A stretch of 64,000 bases of DNA. Origin: Crotophaga sulcirostris. Its lineage: Eukaryota > Chordata > Aves > Cuculiformes > Crotophagidae. The first letter of the stretch is position 1. The number at the start of each line of letters is the position of its first letter. Positions 24,401-35,096 of the stretch are shown here, piece after piece. The position numbers and the translations under genes are program-made. Under the pieces are notes generated by a model that worked only from the letters and a program-made list of their open reading frames with translations, searched no databases and was not told the origin of the DNA. The stretch covers positions 4,356,986 through 4,420,985 of the forward strand of contig VYZB01000023.1 in the NCBI GenBank assembly GCA_013397455.1, in the 5' to 3' direction.

Positions 24401-27400
24401 TGTTTCTCTTCAAAACAGGGTTTCCTTCAGTTGTAGATCTATTCATATGTCTTTGGTGGGTGATAGTTTCCCCCCAAATGTGCAACTTTGGATGCCTTTG
24501 AAAATATATTGCTCTTCCATGCCTGTTCATGTGATACTTTTACATAGCCTTGTCTCTATCACATGTATAGGGAACAGCTGCCTGGTTACCTACAGTTTTT
24601 GCATCAAATAGTATTCAGACTGAACAGTGGAGGATTATTCCCCTCTTCTTAATTTTGGTGGTTTCAGTTTTTAGGCTCTTTCAATCTGTGTAATGGAGGA
24701 TTATTTTTTTCTTTCTGGCCAGTTCACCTTCTACGGAGGGGCATGACTTTTAACTGATCAAATTAGTAAAAAGCTCCCTATGGACTTTCTTGGATTGGAG
24801 CATGAGGGCACTTTTGTGAGGAGCGTTATATAATATTTACAGGGCTTTTATCTGGGGTGAAGAAGTCACTGTAGTGTGGTACTTAACTGCTTAGATCTAG
24901 GTGGTGTGTATCATCGCTCTAGATATTATAAGCTCAAATACAAGATTAGAGCTGCTTGGTTTATTTTTAGTGAATCTCCTTCTCCTGGAAGAATGCAGCC
25001 ATCCTGTGCCCTTATTGAAGCTGAGTATTTCTTTGTGCTTGTAGCGGCGCAAAGCAAATAGCAATTTTGCTAAAAGGAATGAGGAAAGTGGTAAGAACAA
25101 CTCATTTTTACCTCCTGCAGCAGCACCGTCGTATATGGTAACTTTCTGTCTCAGTTGATGGTTCTGCTATTTTGCAAGACATCAATGAATTAATTTCACC
25201 TCATCTCTGTGGAAGCTAATCTCCTCCTGCTGGAGGTTATAATATTAAAAACAAGAATAGGGCATGAAGCAATCAATCTATTCCCCCTTCCCCACTCCCA
25301 TTTGCCTCTGAATTCTCTGACAAAACTACCAGTTCATGCAGTTATGCCATCTTATCTTCTTGACAGCCCACTGTGAGGGCCGTATGAGCTGGAAGACCAT
25401 CAGCTGAGGCTGCTGGCAGGTAGCATGCAGGTGCTGTAGATAGGGAGAAACCTACAGTCCCTCCTTCGCAGCTTATGTTAACTGCAGTAGCCTTTACAGG
25501 CTTTCTACGTCCAGGAGCAGCAGGTCTGACTTTGTGGGCTGGAATTAAACTACTAAACACAGATGTCTCCATCTAAGGTATTTGGTGTGTTTGTGGTCAT
25601 TAGAGAGGAAATAGGTGTCTGGGGAGTTTGAGATGAATCACACCCTAAATGAAGCTATCTCTATGATGAAGAAGCCTCAGTGTGTCTTGGAGAGAGGTGT
25701 TTACATTTCAAATACTGTAAATGAAGCGAGATGAACCTTGTGTCTTCCCTGGGATGGGTCTTCAAACACAACTGTTGCGTTTAGGAGCTGGTGGTGGTGG
25801 TATTAGCAAAGCAAAGGAACAGTCTGGTGCAGTGCCAGTGAATTCCAGCCTCATGTGGAGTCATTTCTCTTGTGCCACCCATGCTGCTGGCTGCTGCCCT
25901 GAAACCATCAGTTCATGCTCAAATTCATCATTTCTCAAGGAAGTGTGGCTGTTTGTTGCAGTGCCTAGGTGAGAAGACCACTCACTGCTCCTGTCTCTCC
26001 TGAATGTGGTTCAGATTTCATTGAGAACAATATAGACAACATCCTGCATTCCAGTAAATTTTACTAGATGAGTAATAAAGCATCACTACAGTATTGCTTT
26101 TGCTTTTGCAAATCACAACTTGCAGTAGGTTAATCATATGTAACTCTTTAAACATCTAGTACAAGAATCTTAGACAAACTTCATCTCACTGAATACTAGA
26201 ATTCATACTCTGCAATCTGTACATTATAGGTCATACATTATAGTTTGTGTTTCAAAGCTTACAAGCAGGCTTTTTGCGTAGCAGTTTGAAGCAAGTTTAC
26301 ATGAATCAAAATGTATTTTCTCTGAAAAGAGGTTAACATTTCTGTTTTTCAACAGCTTTCCAAGTCAAATCTGCCCAGTTTGTAAGTAAAAAAATTGGTG
26401 GAAAGGAGGAAAGGTAAACTTAAGGGTTGCAAGATGTTTAGGTAGACTTACATTCACTGAGAAATATCCCAGCTTCTTCTAGTTCATAAACATTGTTCAA
26501 TACCAAAGATAATTCCTGGCAAATTTTGACCTCTTTTGTACTTCTACAACCTAAATGTTGTGCAATTAAGTCCCTCCTTTGCACTTGCAATATTAATGAA
26601 GCTATAGAATAAATTGATGTGATTCTTTTAATAGCAGTGGTTGAAAATAATATATTTTCAATTAATTTTCTTTAAAATGCAGGATTTTGATCAAAGAGAG
26701 AATGCATAATCAACTAAAATAACTGCATATCTTTATCACACTATCTGAAATTTGAGTTTAAATTCAAAGAAGAATCTGACAGAGGTGAAATAACCTGAAA
26801 TCATCTGAACATTCAGAGACTGGGCTTAGCCACAGTTCAATTTTGAGAAAATAGTTTTTAGGCAAGTTTGAGGAATTACAAGGTGCGACATGTAATTGTG
26901 TTGCTACTGCTGTCTTCTAAAAATGGATAAAAGACTTAAGATCGCTGGTATTTCAAGCACTAAGTCTATCTTTGTTTGGCAGGATGGTAGAGGAAAAGAA
27001 ATTTCTTGATACTTTGAACATTTCTGGAAAATGGTCTTACTCATATATTTAAACCAAGCCAAACCAAAAACAACCAAAGGGGGGAAAAAAGAGTTGGACA
27101 AGATCAGTCACAGATTAGCATGATATGCTGCAATGGCTGGCAGCATGGTTTGTTTGTACTAGGCCAAGACAGCAAGGATGTGGCAGCCCAACACACAGGA
27201 AAAAAACCCCAGTTTTATATTTCCTTTGCAGTCTGGATAACTATACTCTGTGGGTGGTACTGAATATTTTGTTGAGTGATTTTAGAATAAATAGGGAAAC
27301 CCAAAGATACAATATTCTCCGGTTAATAAAATACGCTATTTCTCTTTTGGGAAAAAGAAAGACCTAAAAGAGTTATATAGGAAAAGATAGTGATGATGCA

Positions 27401-29049
27401 GAGAAGATGGAAATGCTTGATTTCGTAATTTCCCTCCGTCCCCCATTACTTTGGCAATTTGTAGCAAATTATTGAATGTTTTTTTAGTTAAAGTTTCTTA
27501 CTCACTTTAAGAAGTCACTTACAGCTCTACTGCTAAGCTAATGAAGGTGGTTTTCATGAGTTGTCCTTGCTCAGAGAAGTATCTGTGGTCTCTGCAACCT
27601 CTTTTCTTTTGTGAGGTTTGTAGCACCAGGCAGTTTCATACATGATTTGTTTCTTCTGTGACCTTTTTTTTTTGTCCTGATCTCTTTCCTCTCTTGAGGA
27701 AGATACGGGAAATATTACATGATTCTTGTAAAGTCCAGACACTGAGAATTGCTTCAGAGGGCACTGAAATAGGCTCAAATTTTCATAACAGGAAACAATA
27801 TAACAACACGTGAGGAAAAAACTGTTATGACTATTATTCATAAAATCCTATCGTATTGCAGAAAGTTTGGCTGGGAGGTAGGTCAGATTATCTCTCTGTT
27901 CTTCTCTGCAGTGTCCACTCTTTTTCATATTTCTTTTTCATGGCATTTAGGCCTGTTCTTCAAGTTTATGTAACTGGGAGATTTTCAGAAACGAACCTGT
28001 GCAGAGCAGCACATTCCTGATTTAGATGTTGTTTTTGGCAAAGGTCTTGATTTTAGTTAAAGCTTAAACTAGTATTGCTTTCCCAAAAAAACAGTTTGGT
28101 ATGCTTTTGTGAATATCAAGAGCATTTGCATTGGCTGCTCTCTTATTCTTTGGTACTTGCCCATGATGTTCTTAGGCCATTTTAAGATCATATTCCTGAA
28201 CAGTTTTGCTGAGGCTAGTTTTAAATTTCATCTCAGGTGGGGTGGAGTCTGCTATTGGGAGGAGTCGTGCCAAAATATTTGACAAGGCTGGATCCAGTTT
28301 TGTTTTGCTGTGAAAGAGAAAGACCATGTGGCTTTGTATTGGGTGACCTATAGTTCATTCAGTGCGTCCCTTGGCATCTGGTGGCAGCAGAAAGGTGACA
28401 GCCTCTTCCCCCATCTCCCTGGTATATTCACAGCTGTTACTCACATTCTGCTTGTAACTTTAGTATAAGCGTAGTTAGGTGTCTGAAGCAAGAGTTTGAT
28501 GTGCGTCGTATCAGCCTAGTAAGGGAATAACGTTATGGTCCTCTTGAAGTTTTGTTATACTTGCTCTCTTCTGCCTTGCCTGAGGTGCTTTGAATCCTTG
28601 AATACTAAGGTACTTTAAACCCTGTGAAAACTTCAAAGCCTCAATGACTTCTTCAGGCTAACCCTCAGTTACAAGTATCATATTCAGCTGTTTGGGAAAG
28701 AGACATTCAATGTATGTGGCCAAACCCTACTAATGATGCTTTCACAGAATATTCAGAATTCAAATGCCAACTGCAGTTACAAGCTGTTGCGACCGCACTG
28801 ATTGTAATTGGATCAATGATTTTACTGTTACTGGATGGCTTCTGTAGCCATAAAACTCCCAGGCTGCCAGCTTAGAGTGAAAAATGGCCACAAATATAAC
28901 CATTATGTGGCTGCGTGAGAGGACTCTTTTATATCTGTGGGCATTAGCTACTGACTATTGCTGGAGATGGGGTATGGGGCTAAATTTTTTTTGTGTTCTT
29001 GTATGGTGATGGTCATTGAATGAATTCAGGATACACCCAGGTGTGAACT

Positions 29050-29600
29050 CGCTCTGATTAATTTTGGGTCCTCCACATTTCTTTTAATTAATGACCTACA
29101 AGACAACATTAAAATACTGTTGATAAAATTTTCATATAAGAAAAGGAGTGGGGCAGCAGCTGATCCAGGGGACAGGCTTACGAGAGAGAACAAGTCTGTG
29201 TTACTGCTAAGCTTCCTAATTTTTAATAGAGGTAAATGCGAAGTCTCACATTTAGCAAATCAGAGTGCAAGTTGCAGTTACAGGTAGATGTCCCCATCCT
29301 GAGAAGCACTGGCAGCAAAAGAGAGTGCTGAATAGTTAAATTGGTTAAATATTCTTTGGCCTTGGATGTGGGGTGTGTGGGTAATAATGAAGAAGTCACT
29401 TTGTCCTTGTAGTTGGCAGGAGGTGACTACCCTAGAAATATTATTTCCAAGCTTGAATATTTAAAAGTGGATTCTGAAAAAGAAAATAGGCACAGGAATG
29501 ATGGAAGGAATGAAAAACTTTGAACAAAGCAAGAAATGCAGGAATTTCCAGCTTTTTCACGCATCAGAGGGCAGGCTGAAATTTGAGAAGCAGGGATATA
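29050..29600 (+). repeat. Possible ancient LINE relic (low confidence)
   Basis: Translated piecewise on the + strand, this stretch gives LINDLQDNI (about 29087-29115), then SGAAADPGDRLT, then FNRGKCEVSHLANQS (about 29222-29270). They occur in the order expected for the post-palm part of a CR1- or L2-like reverse transcriptase (INDL, a degraded DD block, FNxxKCxVLHL). Stops and frame changes separate the pieces and the catalytic aspartates are not visible. The similarity is weak and judged by eye. Confidence 0.3.
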
Positions 29601-30701
29601 TTAAGGAAGGGGGGAAAAATAAATTAGCCAAAAACCTGAAGTGACAAAAATTCAAACTTTAAGCTGGGTGCAAATTTGTTAAAGGCAAGATTTTAACCAT
29701 TAAGCAGCATTTGTAGTTTCTTGTCTGCTACTGAAACTTCTTGCAAGAACATATTATTCTTATGGAAACATTACGCTGAAGAACACCTAATTTAGAGCAT
29801 TTTAGAGTTAGATTTTGAAACTTATAGTGATGGAAATGGTCAGACCAGTTTTCTTTAAGAGCCACTATTTATAATAAGCCCTAAGGGTTTTCTGGTAGGG
29901 TCAGTAAGTGTGCATGTGTTGGGAAATAGGTGCTGATTTAGCTCAGAAGCCTGCAAGGGTCTTGGTAGATCCTCCTGCCTCTACTAGAGGATTCATAGAT
30001 GAAAACAATTAAGCAATTACACTGAAATGGAGCTATGCAAGCCTTTGCTACTGAACCCAAACAACCACCCATATTCTGGACTTCAGCAGGGCCACAAATC
30101 CTTGGTTGTATGCGAAGGCCTGATGATTTTGGCTTGATATCAGCTGAAACTACAAAGGCAGATGAATTTTTTTTTCTCCAGATGTTCAGATTCATTTGAT
30201 CCCAAAGCAAAACATGGGAAGTTGAGGTGAGAGAGAGAGAAATTCAATGTAAAGAAAAGGAAGTTTTGTTAGACCAAATGCTACAGTTTTGTGCTGTCAG
30301 CTTCTGGCTCTGTTTTGTAGTCACCAGACATAGGCAAGTATGATACCAGCTAAATACGGGCAGCTGAGAAGAGCTTGACTAAAGCAATTGGTTTGACCAA
30401 TTATTTTTATCTCAAAGCTGAGCCTGAACCTCAGTCACTATTTTAATGCTGCTGCTAAAGCAAAACTGTAACGAAACAGTAATAAAAGTTTTGTGTTAGC
30501 ATTTTTGAGCAATGGTTGAACTGGAAGTCTATGCTTTTCAGTGTGGGGACTGCTGGTACTTGCTGGGACCTGCAGAGCAGCATCAAGCTATAGCCTCTCC
30601 TTTCCTGTCTGCCCTCTCCTGTATGTGCAGCATAAGCCTTTTCGGGGCACCACCCTGCAGAGCTGGACAGGGAACTGTTCAGTACAAGGTTCAGTAAGTG
30701 C

Positions 30702-31310
30702 ATGGGGGAATTTAAGGCCCAGCCTGAAGATAGTGATGGAGAAACTCTCAGTTTTGCTTCATCTGTCAGATGGATCAGAACTGCCAGTACCAAAAAGAAC
30801 AGGAGGGCAGTTGTAGTAGGTGACTCCCTTCTGAAAGGGGCAGAGGATCCTATGTGTAGGCTGGATCCAGCTGATAGGGAAGTCTACTGCCTTCCTCAAG
30901 CCCAGGTATGGGATATCACTAAGAGACTCCCAGACCTAATTAAGCCCAGGGATTATTATCCCTTGTTGGTTATCCAGGCTGGCAGTGACAAACTTGGTAA
31001 GAGAGGCTCCGGGGTAGTTAAAAAGGAGTTTAAGGATCTAGGTCGATTAATGGATGGGGCAGGAGCGCAGGTGGTGTTCTGCTCGGTTCCTCTGGTGTCA
31101 GGGATGTATACTGAAAGGAACAAGAAAATTCGTGCTCTTAACAAATGGCTTAAGGGCTGGTGCCAACAAAGGAATTTTGGATTCTGTGATCATGGGGAAA
31201 CCTTTGCTGCACCTGGCCTGCTAGACCCAGGTGGGTCCCATCTATCTAGAAAGGGTAAGAGGATCCTAGCCAAGGAGCTGGCAGGGCTTATAGAGAGGGC
31301 TTTAAACTAG
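30702..31310 (+). pseudogene. CR1 ORF1, SGNH-esterase-like domain (202 codons, open)
   Basis: This is the C-terminal half of the CR1 ORF1 protein, which in this family carries an SGNH-hydrolase-like esterase thought to help the ribonucleoprotein interact with lipids. The catalytic Ser block is VVVGDSLLKG (37-46, GDS at 40-42). A second block is QAGSDKL (92-98), and the C-terminal block is GGSHLSRKG (177-185) with His180. Related copies have Asp three residues before the His, but here that site is Gly177. The catalytic Asp therefore seems lost unless Asp175 substitutes. The frame closes with LIERALN and TAG. The ATG at 30702 may be internal, and the N-terminal coiled-coil or zinc-binding part is missing. 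The ORF2 frame is already open at this stop, so the two frames overlap. Confidence 0.85.
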
Positions 31311-31351
31311 GCCTGAAGGGGCAGGGATGTGTAACGAGGCTCACCAGAGAT

Positions 31352-32110
31352 GTGGCTGTAGAAGGTGAGCCATCTCCAAGGGTGTCGTCAGTAACCCAAC
31401 TGCAGTGCGTGTACACTAACGCACGCAGTATGGGGAACAAACTGGAGGATCTGGAAGTCCTGGTCCAGTGGGAGAGCTATGATATAGTTGCTATCACGGA
31501 AACGTGGTGGAACGACTCTCGCAACTGGAGTGCTGCCATGGAAGGCTACAAACTCTTCAGGAGAGACAGACATGAGAGGAGGGGTGGAGGGGTAGCCCCG
31601 TATACTAAGGAAGCTCTTGACGCTGTAGAAGTTGAGATCGGTGATGACCAGACTGAGTGCCTATGGGTAAGAGTCAGAGGGGCAGTCAAGGCTGACATCC
31701 TGGTTCGAGTATGTTGTAGACTGCCCGACCAGGAGGAGGAGGTGGATCTACTGTTGTTTAAGCAGCTGGAGGCTGCCTCAAGATCAGCTGCTCTTGTTCT
31801 CGTAGGAGACTTTAATCTCCCAGATATCTGCTGGGAACTTAACACAGCCGAGAGGAGGCAATCCAGAAGATTCTTAGAGTGTATTGAGGACTGCTTCCTG
31901 TCACAGCTGGTGAGTGAGCCTACCAGGGGTGAGGCTCTCCTTGACCTGCTGTTTACCAATAGAGAAGGGCTGGTGGGTGATGTTGTGGTTGGAGGCTGTC
32001 TGGGATGTAGTGACCATGAGATAATAGTTTTCTGTAAACAATGTAACAAGGAAAGGCATGAACAGGACATCCACGCTGAACTTTCGGCAGGCAGATTTTG
32101 GATTATTTAA
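31352..32110 (+). pseudogene. CR1 ORF2 N-terminal apurinic/apyrimidinic-type endonuclease, frameshifted at its end
   Basis: This is the endonuclease domain that nicks target DNA for reverse transcription. Visible motifs are the opening [10 protein letters not shown] (21-30), the metal-binding ITETWW (48-53), [10 protein letters not shown] (about 147-156), and the terminal catalytic SDHEI. The first codon given is GTG. The frame is open further upstream and overlaps the end of ORF1, so the real ORF2 start is not clear. Near 32070 a single-base frameshift moves the reading from [10 protein letters not shown] to the correct continuation in another frame ([19 protein letters not shown]), and a stop follows at 32108. 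The protein would end right after the endonuclease. Confidence 0.88.
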
Positions 32111-32208
32111 GGAACTAGTCAGGAGAGTACCTTGGGAAATAGTTCTTAGTAGCAAGGGGGTCCAGGAAGGCCTGACCAACCTGATCTCCTTTCATGACCA
32201 TGTGACTT

Positions 32209-32553
32209 NNNNNNNNNNNNNNNNNNNNNNNNNNNNNNNNNNNNNNNNNNNNNNNNNNNNNNNNNNNNNNNNNNNNNNNNNNNNNNNNNNNNNNNNNNNN
32301 NNNNNNNNNNNNNNNNNNNNNNNNNNNNNNNNNNNNNNNNNNNNNNNNNNNNNNNNNNNNNNNNNNNNNNNNNNNNNNNNNNNNNNNNNNNNNNNNNNNN
32401 NNNNNNNNNNNNNNNNNNNNNNNNNNNNNNNNNNNNNNNNNNNNNNNNNNNNNNNNNNNNNNNNNNNNNNNNNNNNNNNNNNNNNNNNNNNNNNNNNNNN
32501 NNNNNNNNNNNNNNNNNNNNNNNNNNNNNNNNNNNNNNNNNNNNNNNNNNNNN
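32209..32553. other. Assembly gap (345 N)
   Basis: This is a run of 345 N inside the CR1 element. Left of it the reading is LTNLISFHDHVT and right of it [13 protein letters not shown]. In the 18-kb copy these points are about 208 codons (624 nt) apart, plus the 42 nt missing from that copy. The gap length therefore does not match an unrearranged element. Confidence 0.99.
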
Positions 32554-33120
32554 AGGACCAGAGAAGTTATCATCCCCTTATACTCAGCACTGGTCAGGCC
32601 TCACCTTGAATACTGTGTGCAGTTCTGGGCCCCTCAGTTTGAGAAAGATGTCAAGATACTGGAGGGTGTCCAGAGGAGGGCAACGAAGATGGTGATGGGG
32701 CTGGAGCACAAGCCCTGTGAGGGGTGACTGAGGAAGCTGGGGCTGTTTAGCCTGGAGAAGAGGAGGCTCAGGGGAGACCTTATTGCTCTCTACGACTACT
32801 TAAAAGGAGGTTGTAGTCAGGCAGGGATTGGTCTCTTCTCCCAGGTGACCGGTGACAGAACAAGAGGACGTGGTCCCAAGCTTCGTTGGGGAGGTTTAGA
32901 CTTGATATTAGCAAAAAATTTTTCACTGAAAGGGTGATTGGTCATTGGAAATGCACTGCCTGGGGTGGTGGTAGAGTCACTGTCCCTGGGGATGTTTAAG
33001 AGGAGATTGGATGAGGCACTGAGTGCTATGGTTTAGATGATGGGTCGATGTTGGTGTTGGGTTATGGGTTGGACTCAGTGATCTCAAAGGTCCTTTCCAA
33101 CCTTGTGATACTGTGATAGT

Positions 33121-34901
33121 ATATATATATGAAGAATATAATGAAATGTTGGACCATGAAACACGATGTTATAAGTTTTGGATTGAGTCTTTGTAAAAAT
33201 CACTCACCTCTTCGACTGCCTGTGGGGATAGAGGGGCTACTCAGCCTTTTGCAGGGCAGGAGATTACTGTGCAGTTCTTCATAGAAGCTGACTCTTCATT
33301 TACAACAAAATATGATACCGAGTTACCTTGTGTAATTTGCTTCCTTTTAACAGTTTAATTTGCCTGCATAGCATATGCAAAGGCTATTCTTGTGTACCTG
33401 TTTTAGAAGAGAAGTGGACCTCCTACCTTCACATCCTTCCTGTCCCTTGAGAGCCTTTCTTCGTATCATGAAGTGTCGTAGGGGCCCGGGGCATTGGTGG
33501 GGTAGCGCTGCCTTGGAGCTGAACCAGAAAAAATCACTATAAACAGCACTTACATCCCTAAGTTTTCTGTTTGCCTCCATGTAACATTTTCAAGCTGTTT
33601 CCTCTTCCACTAAGTTTACAACAAATCCACTCTATGGTTTTCAGCAAATTTTCAGTTGGAGTATGTACAAAAAATAGTATTCATACAGTTGCATAAAACT
33701 ATTATCTTATGGCAAAATAATTTTTGATAGGGGAAAATATTTAATTTTTTAAAATATCGGGTTTTAGAGGAGAAAAGTAGCTGTAAAACTTGGGAATATG
33801 TAAAAAAAAATCCCACACATTTCTGTGGATGACTTCTTGGTTTTGAATAAAACCTCCTCTTTCACAGAGGAGAATAGCTATGTCCAACTTTTAAGTAGTC
33901 ACTAATAACTAATATTTTTCTGCCTGCTACTTGCAACTCTTATGCAGTTACTGGACGTGGTGTCAATCTCTTTAGGATTCCCTTAAAAATAAATAAGAAA
34001 CATGTATAATAATATCAATATATTAATATGCTGCAATCACGTAATTCTGCAATGTATATTTTACATACTATTTTTATATATCAAACCTAATATGAGCATC
34101 ACCCTTCCTATAGAGAGCTACTCCTATGTGGGCTTTAGAAAGATAGGATATTCCAGCCCTGCAGATGTCTAGAGCTTTTAATTATTCTGTATTTTAGGAT
34201 ATTAATTACTAAATTTGCTGTAATACAGAAGTTTTGCTCAGTACAACCTTCAACAACCTCAGTAGCTCTCAAATTTCTACTCAAACTGAGTAATTATTTT
34301 TGGGAAATGAACGTGCAAGAGGATATGCAGTTTCAACAAAGAAAGAAGAAGTATGATATCCACTATATATATAGAGCATGCTGAGATGACTCAAGTTGGA
34401 CTTCAGTTAGAAGGCAGGATCTAATACTGCTGTGAATATAGCACAGGGATATTTAGTAACTGGAGAGAGATGCCAAATTTTTCAATACTTAAATTATGTA
34501 ACTGGGGGTGGGATTAGGAGACCTGTTCTTCATGAATAAGGTTTCATACTGACTTTTCTTATACCACAGTTTTAATTTTCAAAGGAGCTTCTCTGATTTC
34601 TGTATGTATTGGAGACGAGTTTTTTTTTATTTATTAGAATGTGTCATAAGGGATGGAGTTTCTTTAGCTGAATCTTGGTTCTTTTTCTATGCCACTCAAA
34701 AGTGAAAGGACATTTAAATTCTTTTACTGTCTACTTCTAAGATTTTCTGAAATGCAGTCAGGTTTTCTGGCCCTTCTGTAAGTAAAAAAAGTCACCCATG
34801 GTTCATCTGCTGGCTGGGAAGATGAATGGCTTCCTTAGGAGTATCTGAGAGCGGCAGAGTCTCAGGTGTTGAGGGGTGGTTGTTAGAGAAGGCATGCTAA
34901 G
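33121..34901. other. Intronic sequence without recognised genes (end of intron 1)
   Basis: This is very AT-rich intron with a short TA run at 33120-33130 right after the CR1 tail. I see no exon, repeat family or RNA gene before the splice acceptor region of exon 2. Confidence 0.6.
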
Positions 34902-34945
34902 GCTCTAATTAATATGGCTCTTTCTCTTTTGGTTGTCTTCACTAG
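34902..34945 (+). promoter_or_regulatory. ST8SIA1: Branch point and 3' splice site of ST8SIA1 intron 1
   Basis: A branch-point-like CTCTAAT lies about 37-38 bases before the acceptor. It is followed by a pyrimidine-rich tract (CTCTTTCTCTTTTGGTTGTC) and CACTAG. Cutting after this AG restores the codon for Arg62 and gives the conserved ST8SIA1 sequence, which fixes the junction. Confidence 0.85.
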
Positions 34946-35090
34946 GAAACTGCTGGAAGAATGCTGTGACCCTGGGCAGCTCTTTGCTATGACAAAGCTG
35001 AACTCCCCGATGGGAAAGAACCTCTGGTTTGATGGGGAATTTTTATACTCTTTCACTATTGACAATGCAACTTACTCTCTCTTCCCACAG
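34946..35090 (+). CDS. ST8SIA1: ST8SIA1 (GD3 synthase) coding exon 2: stem and start of lumenal domain
   Basis: This 145-base exon completes Arg62 and encodes residues 63-110. It shows the family segment LEECCDPGQLFAMTK (65-79), then NSPMGKNLWFDGEFLYSF (81-98), a glycosylation sequon NAT at 102-104, and SLFPQ at the end. It matches vertebrate ST8SIA1 nearly residue for residue, including the paired cysteines 68-69. It ends on a codon boundary (185 + 145 = 330 bases, 110 codons) before the donor CAG|GTTAGT. The catalytic sialylmotifs are encoded further downstream, outside the window. Nothing in the exon looks damaged, so the gene is presumably functional. Confidence 0.96.
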
Positions 35091-35096
35091 GTTAGT

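Larger units (their letters stand above)
19679..30690. other. Intronic sequence without recognised genes (intron 1, middle)
   Basis: This is AT-rich intron DNA with a T23 run at 21400-21422 and a T-rich run near 23222. A possible LINE relic lies at 29050-29600. No exon, RNA gene or further clear mobile element is supported. The reading frames are short and show no recognisable domains. Confidence 0.55.
30695..33120 (+). mobile_element. CR1 LINE, longest copy: ORF1 esterase, ORF2 endonuclease, internally deleted, with assembly gap
   Basis: This is a CR1 element on the + strand retaining more of its 5' side than any other copy here. In order it shows the ORF1 esterase half (30702-31310), the ORF2 endonuclease (about 31352-32070), a deletion joining endonuclease-side sequence directly to mid reverse transcriptase (about 32172), and a 345-N gap (32209-32553). 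The post-reverse-transcriptase block and 3' UTR follow, ending CCTTGTGATACTGTGATA near 33117. The last part has an in-frame TGA at about 32726 and further frame damage. The 5' boundary is uncertain, because I see no clear ORF1 N-terminal coding before 30702. Sequence and tail match the copies at 12.98 and 18.13 kb. Confidence 0.94.
212..34945 (+). other. ST8SIA1: ST8SIA1 intron 1 (34.7 kb, phase 2)
   Basis: This intron starts with GTACCG after exon 1 and ends with a pyrimidine-rich tract and AG before exon 2. It interrupts the codon of Arg62 after two bases. It is GC-rich for about 1.6 kb and then AT-rich. It contains a minisatellite, several CR1 LINE fragments and one assembly gap of 345 N. 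No conserved protein-coding gene is evident inside it on either strand. Confidence 0.93.

Noticed and set aside
31546..32070. Minus-strand open frame of 174 codons
   Set aside because: It is the complement of the CR1 endonuclease and has serine/threonine/leucine-rich antisense composition without domains.
32058..32609. Frames of 183 (plus) and 152 (minus) codons spanning the gap
   Set aside because: Most of their length is N. Only the flanks are sequence, and these belong to the CR1 element.
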